The notes beneath the pieces were generated by a model, which was not told where the DNA came from, did not search any database, and saw only the letters and a program-made list of their open reading frames with translations. Made by a program: the position numbers and the translations under genes. This document shows, piece after piece, positions 6,686 through 15,095 of a stretch of 30,930 bases of DNA; the stretch's first letter is position 1; each line of letters begins with the position of its first letter. The stretch lies in contig JAZNIT010000048.1 of the NCBI GenBank assembly GCA_045577615.1, forward strand, positions 1-30,930, in the 5' to 3' direction. This DNA comes from RGIG2206 sp045577615 (GTDB lineage: Bacteria > Bacillota > Clostridia > Oscillospirales > Acutalibacteraceae).

Positions 6686-8905
6686 GTGGCTAAGTGTGAA
6701 AAATGCTCTGCCGAAATAGCAGAGGGTATGAATCTTTGCCCTGAATGCAGCAATGCACAGGTTGATACGGGTGCTTTTTGGGCCCGTCCGGGCTCGGTTG
6801 CCAATTCAGGCAACAGTTTTGTTGAAAAGGTTGCGCCCGCAGCCCCTTCAGTTAAATCGGCGCCTCAGCCGCCTGCGGAAGAGGTAGCGAAACCTGAGCA
6901 ACCCAAGTCAGTTTCTCCCAATAACGAGCTCGACCGCCGCGTTAAACAGACGGAGTATTTTAATACTATCGCCAATGTTGACGAGGGTGAAGAAGAGCCT
7001 GACGTTTATGACCTTTATCCTCCCACAAATTTGTTAGAGGTACCCTTCAGAGATACCGAATACAATATTGGATACACCATCCCCAAAATGAAGATGGTGG
7101 TATCCAAGCAAACACGCAAAAAGATTGCTTTCAGCAGCCTTATTGTGTCCTGCGTTGCATTGCTTATTGCAGGTTTTATCCTGCTTGACAGTATGTTTGG
7201 CATTTTGCCCCGAGTGGTTGATACTCCCGTAATGTATATCAAGTCGGGCAATCTGTTCTTGACAGGCACAAGCGGTAAACGCCCCGAAAACTTTGCCTAC
7301 GAGGGCAACGCTTTTCAGATTTCAACCGGCGTTCAGCGAGTTCATTTTTCACCCTACAGCAACGACGTTTTTGTCATTCAAAACTACAACACCAAAACAG
7401 GTGCCTACAACCTCTACGTCCGTAGCAACGGTGAGGTATCAACACAAGGCTTTAAAGTCGACGAAAACGTTGTGGGCGAATTCAAATACGTATTGCGCGG
7501 CAAGTCCATAATTTATCTTAAAGGCTTGTCATCCTATGATTTGTATATTTACAACATCGAAAGCCATGAGTCAAAACGCTTGATGTATTCTGTTACCGAT
7601 TTTGGCCTGCTTGACGATCAGCGTATTGTGGTAAGAACACGAATGGGTGACCTCAAGATTGCCAACGTTGCCTCCAGAGGCAAAGGTATGATTGAAGAAA
7701 TCGCAAAGGATACCGAGAGTGTTTATTTCGATGACGAAGCAACCAAATCATTCTTCTTTGTGAAATCACTCAAAAACACAGAAACCTCTGAAAAGGTGAG
7801 CGAGCTTTATCGCTACGCAAACGACAAGGTCGAAAAGGTAGCCTCCAACGTTGATAGCGTTGTTGCCTACAGCTGTGCCGATGACTGGGCATATTGCACA
7901 GGTGAAAACAATTACAATCTCACGGTTGGCGACCTTATAAATGACGACTGTGAAAAGACCGACCGAGAGTCCACCGAGGGTGTAACGTGGGAGGGTGGTA
8001 TGTCACAGGAGATGGCCCGAATGGTTAAGCGTAACCTTATTCGTGACCGACTTTTCCCCATGCCCGTACCGTTGGAAACTTTTGCGCTTACCTACTACAG
8101 CAAGGGCGAAGCCACCGAGGTATCAAAGTATTGCACCGATATTATATTTAACGGCGAAAGAAAAGACGACGCCAATAAAAACTGGGCAGAGCTTGAGCAG
8201 GGTGCAGCAGTGGTTTATAAAGAGTATATACCCGGCACAACTCTTTTCACCTTCAGTGAGCTGCCTGACGAAATGCTGAATTTTAACTCCTTCGGCTCGT
8301 ATGCAAGTGATTATTACGATGTTTTAAAGAACAACGTTGTATATTGCGCTGCAGTTAAAAATAAGGCTTCTCAGCTTGTTTACACCGCTGTTAAGGATAA
8401 CAACATATCCTTCTCAAAGAACTTTGACGCTATCTATTACATCGACTACGTTGAGAAAGAAGATTGCGGCGACCTGATGCAGGTCAGAATTGACGGCAAG
8501 GGCTTTGGCTCGCCCGAAGCGATTGCGGTTAATTCCACCGTCACCGAGTTCTATATGCTGAAAAACGGCACCGCAGTTTATGTTGACAGCAACAATACCA
8601 TCTATGCAGGAGGCGAAGCCCTGGCACACCGAATCAGTGAGTATTCTGTCAACAGCGCCGCTGATTGCGTGGCAGTCCTTGCCGAAACCATCGATGTGGG
8701 CAGCCGCTTGGTAGTCTTTAAGAATGGTGTTAAAAAGGCCATCGACGAAAGCGTGCGAAGCGTGTGCTTCAATGACGACACAACTCTGTCTTACATAAAA
8801 GAGTATGACAAGGTGGCAGGTGGCGGCGACTTTTACATTTGCAAGAATTTCAACACCTCCCGCCGAATTGATACAGGCGTATCCTCGCTCGTTAAATTAA
8901 AATAA
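6686..8905 (+). CDS. Zinc-ribbon, single-span membrane protein with large extracytoplasmic domain
   Basis: 739 residues from GTG 6686; the SD is GGAGGTGA at 6672-6679, which rules out the in-frame GTG at 6671. A short zinc ribbon opens the protein (CEKC near residue 4, CPEC near residue 18). A Pro/Ala/Lys-rich linker to about residue 80 and an acidic stretch follow. One transmembrane helix lies at about 147-170 (FSSLIVSCVALLIAGFILL). The remaining ~570 residues are beta-rich with repeated YxxS/TxxG turns and look like a propeller-type repeat domain. Cytosolic zinc ribbons on single-span proteins are common in Clostridia, where they are thought to mediate protein contacts. The specific role is unknown; the downstream M23/M50 pair suggests an envelope function. 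Confidence 0.75.
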   Translation: MAKCEKCSAEIAEGMNLCPECSNAQVDTGAFWARPGSVANSGNSFVEKVAPAAPSVKSAPQPPAEEVAKPEQPKSVSPNNELDRRVKQTEYFNTIANVDEGEEEPDVYDLYPPTNLLEVPFRDTEYNIGYTIPKMKMVVSKQTRKKIAFSSLIVSCVALLIAGFILLDSMFGILPRVVDTPVMYIKSGNLFLTGTSGKRPENFAYEGNAFQISTGVQRVHFSPYSNDVFVIQNYNTKTGAYNLYVRSNGEVSTQGFKVDENVVGEFKYVLRGKSIIYLKGLSSYDLYIYNIESHESKRLMYSVTDFGLLDDQRIVVRTRMGDLKIANVASRGKGMIEEIAKDTESVYFDDEATKSFFFVKSLKNTETSEKVSELYRYANDKVEKVASNVDSVVAYSCADDWAYCTGENNYNLTVGDLINDDCEKTDRESTEGVTWEGGMSQEMARMVKRNLIRDRLFPMPVPLETFALTYYSKGEATEVSKYCTDIIFNGERKDDANKNWAELEQGAAVVYKEYIPGTTLFTFSELPDEMLNFNSFGSYASDYYDVLKNNVVYCAAVKNKASQLVYTAVKDNNISFSKNFDAIYYIDYVEKEDCGDLMQVRIDGKGFGSPEAIAVNSTVTEFYMLKNGTAVYVDSNNTIYAGGEALAHRISEYSVNSAADCVAVLAETIDVGSRLVVFKNGVKKAIDESVRSVCFNDDTTLSYIKEYDKVAGGGDFYICKNFNTSRRIDTGVSSLVKLK

Positions 8906-8917
8906 TAAATAAGAATT

Positions 8918-8963
8918 AAAACAACACCGCTTCACATATAGTTAGTGAGGGGGTGTTGTTTTT
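8918..8963 (+). terminator. Terminator hairpin overlapping the ribosome-binding site of the next gene
   Basis: An 18-position stem with one G-G mismatch (8918-8935 with 8945-8962, mismatch 8929/8951) and a nine-base loop ends in TTTTT (8959-8963). The right arm contains the only plausible SD (GAGGGG, 8947-8952) and ends at the TTG start at 8962. It therefore can both terminate transcription and hide the SD. Confidence 0.75.
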
Positions 8964-9708
8964 GCATAACCAAGATAAAAGTATATTTTCATATTTATAT
9001 TTTCAAACAGTATGTTTTTTAATAATAGCCATTCTTTTATTATCCATAAAACTTATATTACCCGACTGTTACTCGACAATGAGTGGCTCGCTTAAAGAAA
9101 TGTTTAACGAAAAAACCCAGGTATCCCTTGTTAAGCCAAACAAAGAAACGCCTGAAAAAACAGAGGATACCGAGCCTAAAACCACCACGGTAACTACCGA
9201 CGAATTTACATACGATTTCGAGGTAGGGCAAGAGGATTCTCAATCAGCGCAATACGTCTTTGATTTGGGCCTTGTGCGGCAAATGTCAACCAACAAAACT
9301 AACTCCTTCAAAATGATAATGCCCCTTGTTCCAATACGTGTAAGCTCACCCTTCGGCTACCGAGTCAACCCCGTAACGGGCAACTACGGTATGCACGGCG
9401 GTATTGACCTTAGTGCCAACAGCGGTACTGCAATAAAATCAGTGCTATCGGGCACGGTGCTCAAATCCAAATACAGCTCTGACTACGGCAATTTCGTCAC
9501 CGTCGACCATGGGGATGGCTTGGTCACCCTTTATGCCCATTGCTCCAAACTGCTTGTAGAGGCAGGGGACAGCATAAAGCAGGGAGATGTTATCGCTCTT
9601 GTGGGCAGCACAGGCAGATCAACGGGGCCTCATTTACACCTTGAGGTAAGAATTAACGACGTGCGAATTAACCCCGGTTATTTTTTAAACGAGCTTAACG
9701 AAATATGA
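8962..9708 (+). CDS. SpoIVFA-like membrane-anchored M23 metallopeptidase
   Basis: About 248 residues. One transmembrane helix (FSYLYFQTVCFLIIAILLLSIKLIL) opens the protein, then a Thr/Glu/Lys-rich linker of ~80 residues, then a C-terminal LytM/M23 domain. All metal ligands are present: HGGID (His148, Asp152 counting from GTG 8953), YAHCSKL (His196) and the HLHLEV pair. The gene overlaps the M50 protease by four bases, the arrangement of spoIVFA-spoIVFB, in which SpoIVFA tethers and inhibits the site-2 protease during sporulation. Unlike Bacillus SpoIVFA, the M23 site here looks catalytically complete. Start is uncertain: TTG 8962 fits the SD best; GTG 8953 and TTG 8956 lie inside it. Confidence 0.8.
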   Translation: MHNQDKSIFSYLYFQTVCFLIIAILLLSIKLILPDCYSTMSGSLKEMFNEKTQVSLVKPNKETPEKTEDTEPKTTTVTTDEFTYDFEVGQEDSQSAQYVFDLGLVRQMSTNKTNSFKMIMPLVPIRVSSPFGYRVNPVTGNYGMHGGIDLSANSGTAIKSVLSGTVLKSKYSSDYGNFVTVDHGDGLVTLYAHCSKLLVEAGDSIKQGDVIALVGSTGRSTGPHLHLEVRINDVRINPGYFLNELNEI

Positions 9709-10265
9709 CCTTTGCATTATTTGGTGTAAAAATCAAAGTTCACTTTCTTTTCACCGTCGTTGTATCGCTTCTTTTGTATATGGACCGCCAAGGAGCAATG
9801 GCCTATTCCTTGCTTTCGGTAGTTATACATGAGTGGGGACATCTGGCAGTGCTGCTTGCTTTAAGATCACCGCCAAAAAGCATTAGCCTGTGCCCCTGCG
9901 GAATATTGATGGATGGGGTACAAATCCTCCCTACGTCGCAAAAAATACTGGTAGCTATGGGTGGCCCTATATTGAATATTCTTCCTGCATTGTTTCTGCC
10001 GTCATCTGTGTTTAAAACCGCAATGCTTATAAATGGATTGTTCAACCTTCTGCCCCTTTCGGGCACCGATGGTGGAGATATATTGAGTATGCTGTGCTAC
10101 GAAACAGACTGCAGATTTTTAAGGCTTACTTTGATTTTTTTGCAAGTGCTTTTTGCTTTGGTAATAATTTTTTGCGGGGCGTTGATATTCGCTCAAAGTT
10201 TAAATCCAACCCTCCTTGCTGCATCAATTTATATTGTTGTGATGCTGTTGTCATCCCGAAACTAA
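9705..10265 (+). CDS. spoIVFB: SpoIVFB-like site-2 protease (M50)
   Basis: 186 residues and largely hydrophobic, short for the family because there is no C-terminal CBS domain. The zinc motif HEWGH lies at residues 42-46 and the second motif, NLLPLSGTDGG, at 114-124, matching the NxxPxxxxDGG pattern of site-2 proteases. SpoIVFB cleaves pro-sigma-K in the mother cell in Bacillus. No sigK is in the window, so the substrate here is inferred from orthology only. Overlaps the M23 gene by ATGA. Followed by a terminator. Confidence 0.85.
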   Translation: MTFALFGVKIKVHFLFTVVVSLLLYMDRQGAMAYSLLSVVIHEWGHLAVLLALRSPPKSISLCPCGILMDGVQILPTSQKILVAMGGPILNILPALFLPSSVFKTAMLINGLFNLLPLSGTDGGDILSMLCYETDCRFLRLTLIFLQVLFALVIIFCGALIFAQSLNPTLLAASIYIVVMLLSSRN

Positions 10266-10300
10266 AACCCTGCCGTTTTAAAGGCGGGGCTTTAGTGTAT
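10261..10300 (+). terminator. Terminator after the M50 protease gene
   Basis: Stem 10261-10274 with 10283-10296 (one A-C mismatch, one wobble) around a TTTTAAA-type loop. It overlaps the stop codon region. Confidence 0.7.
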
Positions 10301-10340
10301 TATATACAAATTTAACAGCATAAAATTGTCATCGAAAATG

Positions 10341-10369
10341 TTGCAAAATGCTTTGTGTTATAGTATAAT
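10341..10369 (+). promoter_or_regulatory. Promoter of the MoxR-DUF58-transglutaminase operon
   Basis: TTGCAA (10341-10346), 17-bp spacer, TATAAT (10364-10369). Confidence 0.7.
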
Positions 10370-10402
10370 TACCATAACTATATTTGGAAGCAGGGGATTA
10401 TT

Positions 10403-11326
10403 TTGTTAAATAGAATTATTGAAAATGTTGAAAAGGTTATTGTCGGCAAGCGTGACGCCATAACCAAGGTGCTTACTGCACTTATTTCCAACGGCCACGT
10501 GCTTATTGAGGACGTTCCCGGTGTTGGTAAAACCCGACTTATCGCCGCTCTCGCAAAATCGATTGATTGCTCCTTCAGACGCATTCAGTTTACCGCCGAT
10601 GTTTTGCCCTCTGACGTAACCGGTTTCTCGGTTTACAACCAAAAAACCGGCGAATTTGAGTTCAAGCCCGGCGCAATTATGAGTCAGCTTGTACTTGCCG
10701 ACGAAATCAACCGTACTTCTCCCAAAACTCAGGCTGCTTTGCTTGAAGCAATGGAAGAAGCACACGTTACCGTTGACGGCGTTACTTACGAAATGCAAAA
10801 GCCCTTTATGGTTCTTGCAACCCAAAACCCCATCGAGTTCTTGGGCACCTTCCAGCTGCCTGAAGCACAGCTTGACCGTTTCTTTATGAAGATATCTGTC
10901 GGCTATCCCGATAAGGATGATGAGTCGGCCGTTCTTAATATGCACCAGATGCGTGATCCCTTCCTCGATCTTGAGTCGGTTGCTACTGCCGAGGATATTA
11001 TCAAGATTCAGCAAGAGGTTAAAAAGGTATTCGTTCACGATACCCTTAACGATTATATCGTTTCAATCGTATCTGCAACCCGCAATCATCCCAGCATTAT
11101 GCTTGGCGCCAGCCCCCGTGCATCTATCAGCTTGTACCGTGCAGCACAGGCAACAGCTTACATCGCAGGCCGCGACTATGTAGTGCCCGATGATATTCAA
11201 AAGATGGTAGTTCCCGTTGTTGCACACCGTATCGTTCTCGGTCAAGAGATGCGCTTTAACAACACCACTGCAGAAGATCTTGTTGCAGAAATTCTCAAAA
11301 CCATTCCCGTACCCACCGGCAAATAA
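10403..11326 (+). CDS. MoxR-family AAA+ ATPase
   Basis: 307 residues with a TTG start and AGGGGA upstream. Walker A is GVGKT in EDVPGVGKTRL near residues 38-48; Walker B is LADEIN with RTSPKTQAALLEAMEE next to it; sensor 1 is ATQNP in VLATQNPIEFLGTFQLPEAQLDRF; the lid has the GASPRAS motif. MoxR ATPases act as chaperones that mature or activate partner proteins, and are nearly always followed by DUF58 and often a transglutaminase, as here. First gene of a three-gene operon. Confidence 0.93.
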   Translation: MLNRIIENVEKVIVGKRDAITKVLTALISNGHVLIEDVPGVGKTRLIAALAKSIDCSFRRIQFTADVLPSDVTGFSVYNQKTGEFEFKPGAIMSQLVLADEINRTSPKTQAALLEAMEEAHVTVDGVTYEMQKPFMVLATQNPIEFLGTFQLPEAQLDRFFMKISVGYPDKDDESAVLNMHQMRDPFLDLESVATAEDIIKIQQEVKKVFVHDTLNDYIVSIVSATRNHPSIMLGASPRASISLYRAAQATAYIAGRDYVVPDDIQKMVVPVVAHRIVLGQEMRFNNTTAEDLVAEILKTIPVPTGK

Positions 11327-11346
11327 GTGCAGAAAAGAGTATTTTA

Positions 11347-12540
11347 ATGCTTTCTAACCGTATTTTTTACCTTGTCACTTTGTTTGCGGTGTGGTCGTTA
11401 GCAAGTTTTCAGCAAAACTTGGTAACCAGCATAATGGTTTACGGCGTCTTATTGCTGCCTGTAATATCCTTTTTGCTGATGCTCTTTGCCTATCTGAGCC
11501 TTGACGCAACACAAAGTGCTAACCGTTCAAGCTTATACAAGGGCGACACAGTGCGCATAAGCTTCAGCGCGCGCAGTCGCTTTGCAATATCCTTTGCATA
11601 TCTTGATTTGCGCATCAACCGCGCCTATAAATCCAAGTTCCGCATTCCAAAGGCCGACTCAATTTTGTGCTCAGCTTTTGGTCAGCCGGTAGGCGTTAAG
11701 TTTGATGTTGACTGCCCTTACCGCGGCATCTATCACGTAGGTGCCAAAAAGGTGAGAGTGGTTGATATGCTGGGTCTTTTTGCCTTGCATAAAAAGATTG
11801 ACTTGTGCCGTGTAACCGTTTATCCCCGTGTGAGCGCACTTGTTGGTCTTGATATCGACCATCGCTTGGTCGGTCAGGAATCTGTAACCAAAAACGCACT
11901 TAAAAAGGATGACACAATGGTTTCCCATGTGCGTCAGTATTCTCCAACCGACCGTCCCAAAACCATCCATTGGAAGTTAAGCTCAAAGCTTAACCAGCTT
12001 ATGGTTAAAAATTACGAGCCTCTTAAAGAGGTTGGCGTAATGGTAGTTTTAGACTTCAACAGCAAAACCGATTTAAAACAGCGTGAGCGCATCAATAATG
12101 AAGATAAAATTATCGAGTGCGGTCTTTCCGTTGTTGCTAACTGCATAGCCGATTTGCTCACCGCCAAGGTGGTATATATGCCTGCTTCTAAAATTATGGA
12201 GCAGCATAATATCGACGATATGCAGCAATATCCCACTTTATATAATCTTATGGCTTGCATCGATGTTGACGGCGCAACCGATATTGGCGATACTCTGCGA
12301 GCCTTTATGACCGATATGTCCTGCGGTGCCAACATTGTAGTTGTAACCGACAGGGCAGACGATAAACTGCGCAACACCTTCCGTGAGGCTGTTAACGCAG
12401 GCAACAAAATGACCCTGATGCGTGTGGTCGGCGAAAGTGAAAAGCCCGACCAATGGCAGGCAGAGGTTAAAAAGTTTATGGCCGACGGCTTTAAGTCGGT
12501 AGCAGTACCCTCATCACACAGAGGACCTATTATTTTTTAA
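11347..12540 (+). CDS. DUF58 domain protein (MoxR partner)
   Basis: 397 residues. Two N-terminal hydrophobic helices (about residues 5-21 and 28-50) anchor it, followed by a beta-rich segment. The DUF58 signature lies in the middle: VSHVRQYSPTDRPKTIHWKLSSKLNQLMVKNYEP (key residues R..D....IHW). The C-terminal part, beginning VGVMVVLDFNS, is a von Willebrand A-like fold. It starts 20 bases after the MoxR stop. Paired MoxR and DUF58 proteins are linked to assembly or stress maintenance of cell-envelope complexes; the client here is unknown. Confidence 0.9.
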   Translation: MLSNRIFYLVTLFAVWSLASFQQNLVTSIMVYGVLLLPVISFLLMLFAYLSLDATQSANRSSLYKGDTVRISFSARSRFAISFAYLDLRINRAYKSKFRIPKADSILCSAFGQPVGVKFDVDCPYRGIYHVGAKKVRVVDMLGLFALHKKIDLCRVTVYPRVSALVGLDIDHRLVGQESVTKNALKKDDTMVSHVRQYSPTDRPKTIHWKLSSKLNQLMVKNYEPLKEVGVMVVLDFNSKTDLKQRERINNEDKIIECGLSVVANCIADLLTAKVVYMPASKIMEQHNIDDMQQYPTLYNLMACIDVDGATDIGDTLRAFMTDMSCGANIVVVTDRADDKLRNTFREAVNAGNKMTLMRVVGESEKPDQWQAEVKKFMADGFKSVAVPSSHRGPIIF

Positions 12541-12558
12541 GAAAGGCGGTGGCCGGAT

Positions 12559-14994
12559 ATGAAACGAAACAGTTTTACTGTTGACTGGATAATAAGACTT
12601 GTGCTTTGTCTTATGTATTCAAACTCTCTCGCTTTGGCTGTGTCCGGTGGCCTTTCTATATCCATCCGGCCTTTCGTATTGGTGTTGATGTGCAGCTTTG
12701 CAACCGTATGCTTCTACTTTATGTTTGGCTTCAAAAAAGCGTCAAAATACATACTGTTAAGCGTTCTTGGTCTGATTGTTTTGGGCATCATCGTCTTTGC
12801 GATACTTTGTCTTGCAGGCGTCTTTAACTTCCCCAAAATGGTAGAGTACGTCCTCGAGCTTATGGGTGGCTATAAGCGTATCAACGAGCAGCTTGCCCGT
12901 GTAATCACCATCGTGCTCACCGTTGGCATAAGCCTTCTTTCTGCCTTCCTTATGAGCCGCAAGGTGCTATTCCTGCTTTCGCTTGTAATTGCAGTTGTAA
13001 TTTTCTTGTTGCAGTTGCTTTCAGGTAACATTATCACCAACTTTGGCTCTTATGCCGTGCTCACCTATACGGTAATAAATATGGGCATCTACTCTGTTTT
13101 TAACCGTTTTGAAGCAGCGTCAGGTGGCCAGGATTTTGGTATGAAACGCTTTGCCATTATCGGCACAAGCCTTGCTTGCACTATTGGCGTTGTCATCCTT
13201 ACCGTTGCGTTTCCCTTTGCTAACGAGTATTCAAAAGAATTTTCCATTGAGGATTTGAGCCCCAATGCATTTACCAAAAAGGGTCAAGGCTACTTCCAGC
13301 TTTCCTCAACAGGTGTTGGCACAAACGATGCAATTTTGGGTGACAACCTGCGCCTTAATTTTGACGAGGCCTTCTACATCACCTCAAAAAAGCCGATTTA
13401 CATTGCCGCTACCTATAACGATACCTACACAGGTACCGGTTGGAAGGTGTCTGACGGCCAAATCACCAAGTATGAAGATGATGAAGCCTCAAAGAACCTT
13501 CTCACAACAGCACAAAAAATATCCGATGCCTACAAGTCCAACGCAGTTGTGGAACTTGACGCTCTCACCAAAATGGAGTTTTTGAGTAACGCAGGCATTG
13601 AATATACCGTTGATGAGATTAAACTTAAATTTGGCGACAGCAAAAACTATTTCAGAAGTGTCTTGCGTTCAAGCGACCTTGTCAATATGACCAAGCCCGC
13701 CAAACGCTTGTTGTGGACTGATATCAACTACAATCTTTACACAAACTTCTATATGAACAAAAATCTGTCCTATACCTTCACTACTCTTAATTATGACGTA
13801 AATGCGCTTTACGACTATTTGAGAAGTGAAAATTATAAGGACGGACAAAAGGCATCAAATAAGATAAGTAGATTGGTCGTTAATAAATACGTTGAGTCAG
13901 TTTATACCGACTATTTGCAACTACCTGAAAATCTGCCTCAGCGCGTAAAGGATTTGTCAAGCCGCATAATTGCCGACAGTGAGGCAACTTCCCGCATTGA
14001 CAAGGTTTGGAAGCTTATGGAGTATTTGTGGCGCTATTCATACCGAACAGGTGTTGAAGAAACCACTGCAGGTGAGGATTATGTCGATAAATTCCTGTTT
14101 GGCGACAGCCTTACCGACGAACCGGCCGACGTATACTACGGCGGCTACTGTACAGGCTTTGCATCTTCATTGGCTGTAATGTGCCGTGCTGCAGGCATCC
14201 CTGCCCGATATGTAGAGGGCTACTCTCCCTTGGCAGAAGCAGGGGAGGAGCTGCTTGTAGACAACTCCTATTCACACGCTTGGGTAGAGGTCTACTTTGA
14301 TGGAGTCGGCTGGGTTATGTTTGAGCCCACCACCCACGATGCAGATACTCTTTACGGCATAAAAACTGCTGATTATAAGATTGTCAAGCCTGAAGAGGAC
14401 GAACCTGAAGAGGACGAACCTGAAGAGGATGAGCCCGTCGAGGATACTCCTGAAGAGGATCCCATTGAGCAAGAGGATACTACCATCAAGGTTGAGGATG
14501 GCGATTTCAACAACGACGGCAACACCTTGGCAGACAGTACTCTTCTTGAAACCGAAAACGGTTTCAAACTTACCCTTAAAGATCTGCTTTATATAGTTTG
14601 CGCATTGGCTATACTGTGTGCCGTGATTATGATTCCCGTTGCAATTATCAATCACCGCAAGCGCCAAATTGCACGAATGTATAAACTTGATAACAAGGCC
14701 TTTATTCTGGTTGCGTGGCGCGAGCTTAATCGTGTTATGAACTTTGTAGGTATGTCACGCGAGCCTGACGAAACAGCTCACGACTACCTCAAGCGTATCA
14801 GTGATACCTGCTCCAGCAAGAGCGTTTACGAGGCATACATCAGCTTTGATAAAGCCTTGTACAGCCGCGAGAAGCTTACCGATAACGACAGAGCATACGT
14901 AATGCGCGCATATCAAACCTGTGATGTATACGCACAGGCTAACAGCAAAAAGTTCTGGTTTAATCTCAACCGCTATTTGCTTCACAGAATGTAA
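12559..14994 (+). CDS. Membrane transglutaminase-like protein (TgpA-type)
   Basis: 811 residues. At least five hydrophobic helices fill residues 10-230, then an extracytoplasmic region with a transglutaminase core. The catalytic Cys531 is in GGYCTGFASSLAVMCRAAGIPARYVEGY and His573 in SYSHAWVEVYF. The third-position motif reads GWVMFEPT, with Glu where many family members have Asp. An acidic Pro-Glu-Asp repeat follows at about 611-635, then one more transmembrane helix (about 675-697), and a DUF4129-like tail with REPDETAHDYLKRI. Third gene of the MoxR-DUF58 operon, the usual context. Likely an envelope peptide-bond-forming or peptidase-like enzyme; substrate unknown. Confidence 0.88.
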   Translation: MKRNSFTVDWIIRLVLCLMYSNSLALAVSGGLSISIRPFVLVLMCSFATVCFYFMFGFKKASKYILLSVLGLIVLGIIVFAILCLAGVFNFPKMVEYVLELMGGYKRINEQLARVITIVLTVGISLLSAFLMSRKVLFLLSLVIAVVIFLLQLLSGNIITNFGSYAVLTYTVINMGIYSVFNRFEAASGGQDFGMKRFAIIGTSLACTIGVVILTVAFPFANEYSKEFSIEDLSPNAFTKKGQGYFQLSSTGVGTNDAILGDNLRLNFDEAFYITSKKPIYIAATYNDTYTGTGWKVSDGQITKYEDDEASKNLLTTAQKISDAYKSNAVVELDALTKMEFLSNAGIEYTVDEIKLKFGDSKNYFRSVLRSSDLVNMTKPAKRLLWTDINYNLYTNFYMNKNLSYTFTTLNYDVNALYDYLRSENYKDGQKASNKISRLVVNKYVESVYTDYLQLPENLPQRVKDLSSRIIADSEATSRIDKVWKLMEYLWRYSYRTGVEETTAGEDYVDKFLFGDSLTDEPADVYYGGYCTGFASSLAVMCRAAGIPARYVEGYSPLAEAGEELLVDNSYSHAWVEVYFDGVGWVMFEPTTHDADTLYGIKTADYKIVKPEEDEPEEDEPEEDEPVEDTPEEDPIEQEDTTIKVEDGDFNNDGNTLADSTLLETENGFKLTLKDLLYIVCALAILCAVIMIPVAIINHRKRQIARMYKLDNKAFILVAWRELNRVMNFVGMSREPDETAHDYLKRISDTCSSKSVYEAYISFDKALYSREKLTDNDRAYVMRAYQTCDVYAQANSKKFWFNLNRYLLHRM
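14389..14463 (+). repeat. Five tandem 15-nt units coding a Pro-Glu-Asp linker
   Basis: Units based on CCTGAAGAGGACGAA begin at 14389, 14404, 14419, 14434 and 14449; the last two have diverged. They encode PEEDE-type pentapeptides between the transglutaminase core and the final membrane helix. Near-identical units can expand or contract by slippage. Confidence 0.85.
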
Positions 14995-14998
14995 AATC

Positions 14999-15034
14999 AA
15001 CACCTGCAAGTTATTTAAGCTTGCAGGTGTTTTC
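14999..15034 (+). terminator. Terminator after the transglutaminase operon
   Basis: Perfect 12-bp stem (14999-15010 with 15020-15031), nine-base loop, then TTTT. It starts four bases past the stop codon. Confidence 0.88.
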
Positions 15035-15036
15035 TA

Positions 15037-15065
15037 TTGACAAAATCAAAAAATAATGCTATAAT
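15037..15065 (+). promoter_or_regulatory. Consensus sigma-A promoter of the Crp-ABC-luxS operon
   Basis: TTGACA (15037-15042), 17-bp spacer, TATAAT (15060-15065): an exact consensus promoter, starting right after the preceding terminator. Confidence 0.9.
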
Positions 15066-15081
15066 TGTATCAAATGATACA
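15066..15081. promoter_or_regulatory. Perfect 16-bp palindromic operator at the transcription start
   Basis: TGTATCA-AA-TGATACA lies immediately after the -10 box and covers the predicted start site. Both its symmetry and position suit a dimeric repressor. The adjacent gene encodes a Crp/Fnr-family dimer, so autoregulation is the simplest inference. Confidence 0.7.
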
Positions 15082-15095
15082 GTTTGAGGTGAGTT

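Noticed and set aside
10406..11038. 210-codon open frame on the minus strand
   Set aside because: It is fully antisense to the MoxR ATPase and has no SD or recognisable domain; it reflects codon bias of the real gene.
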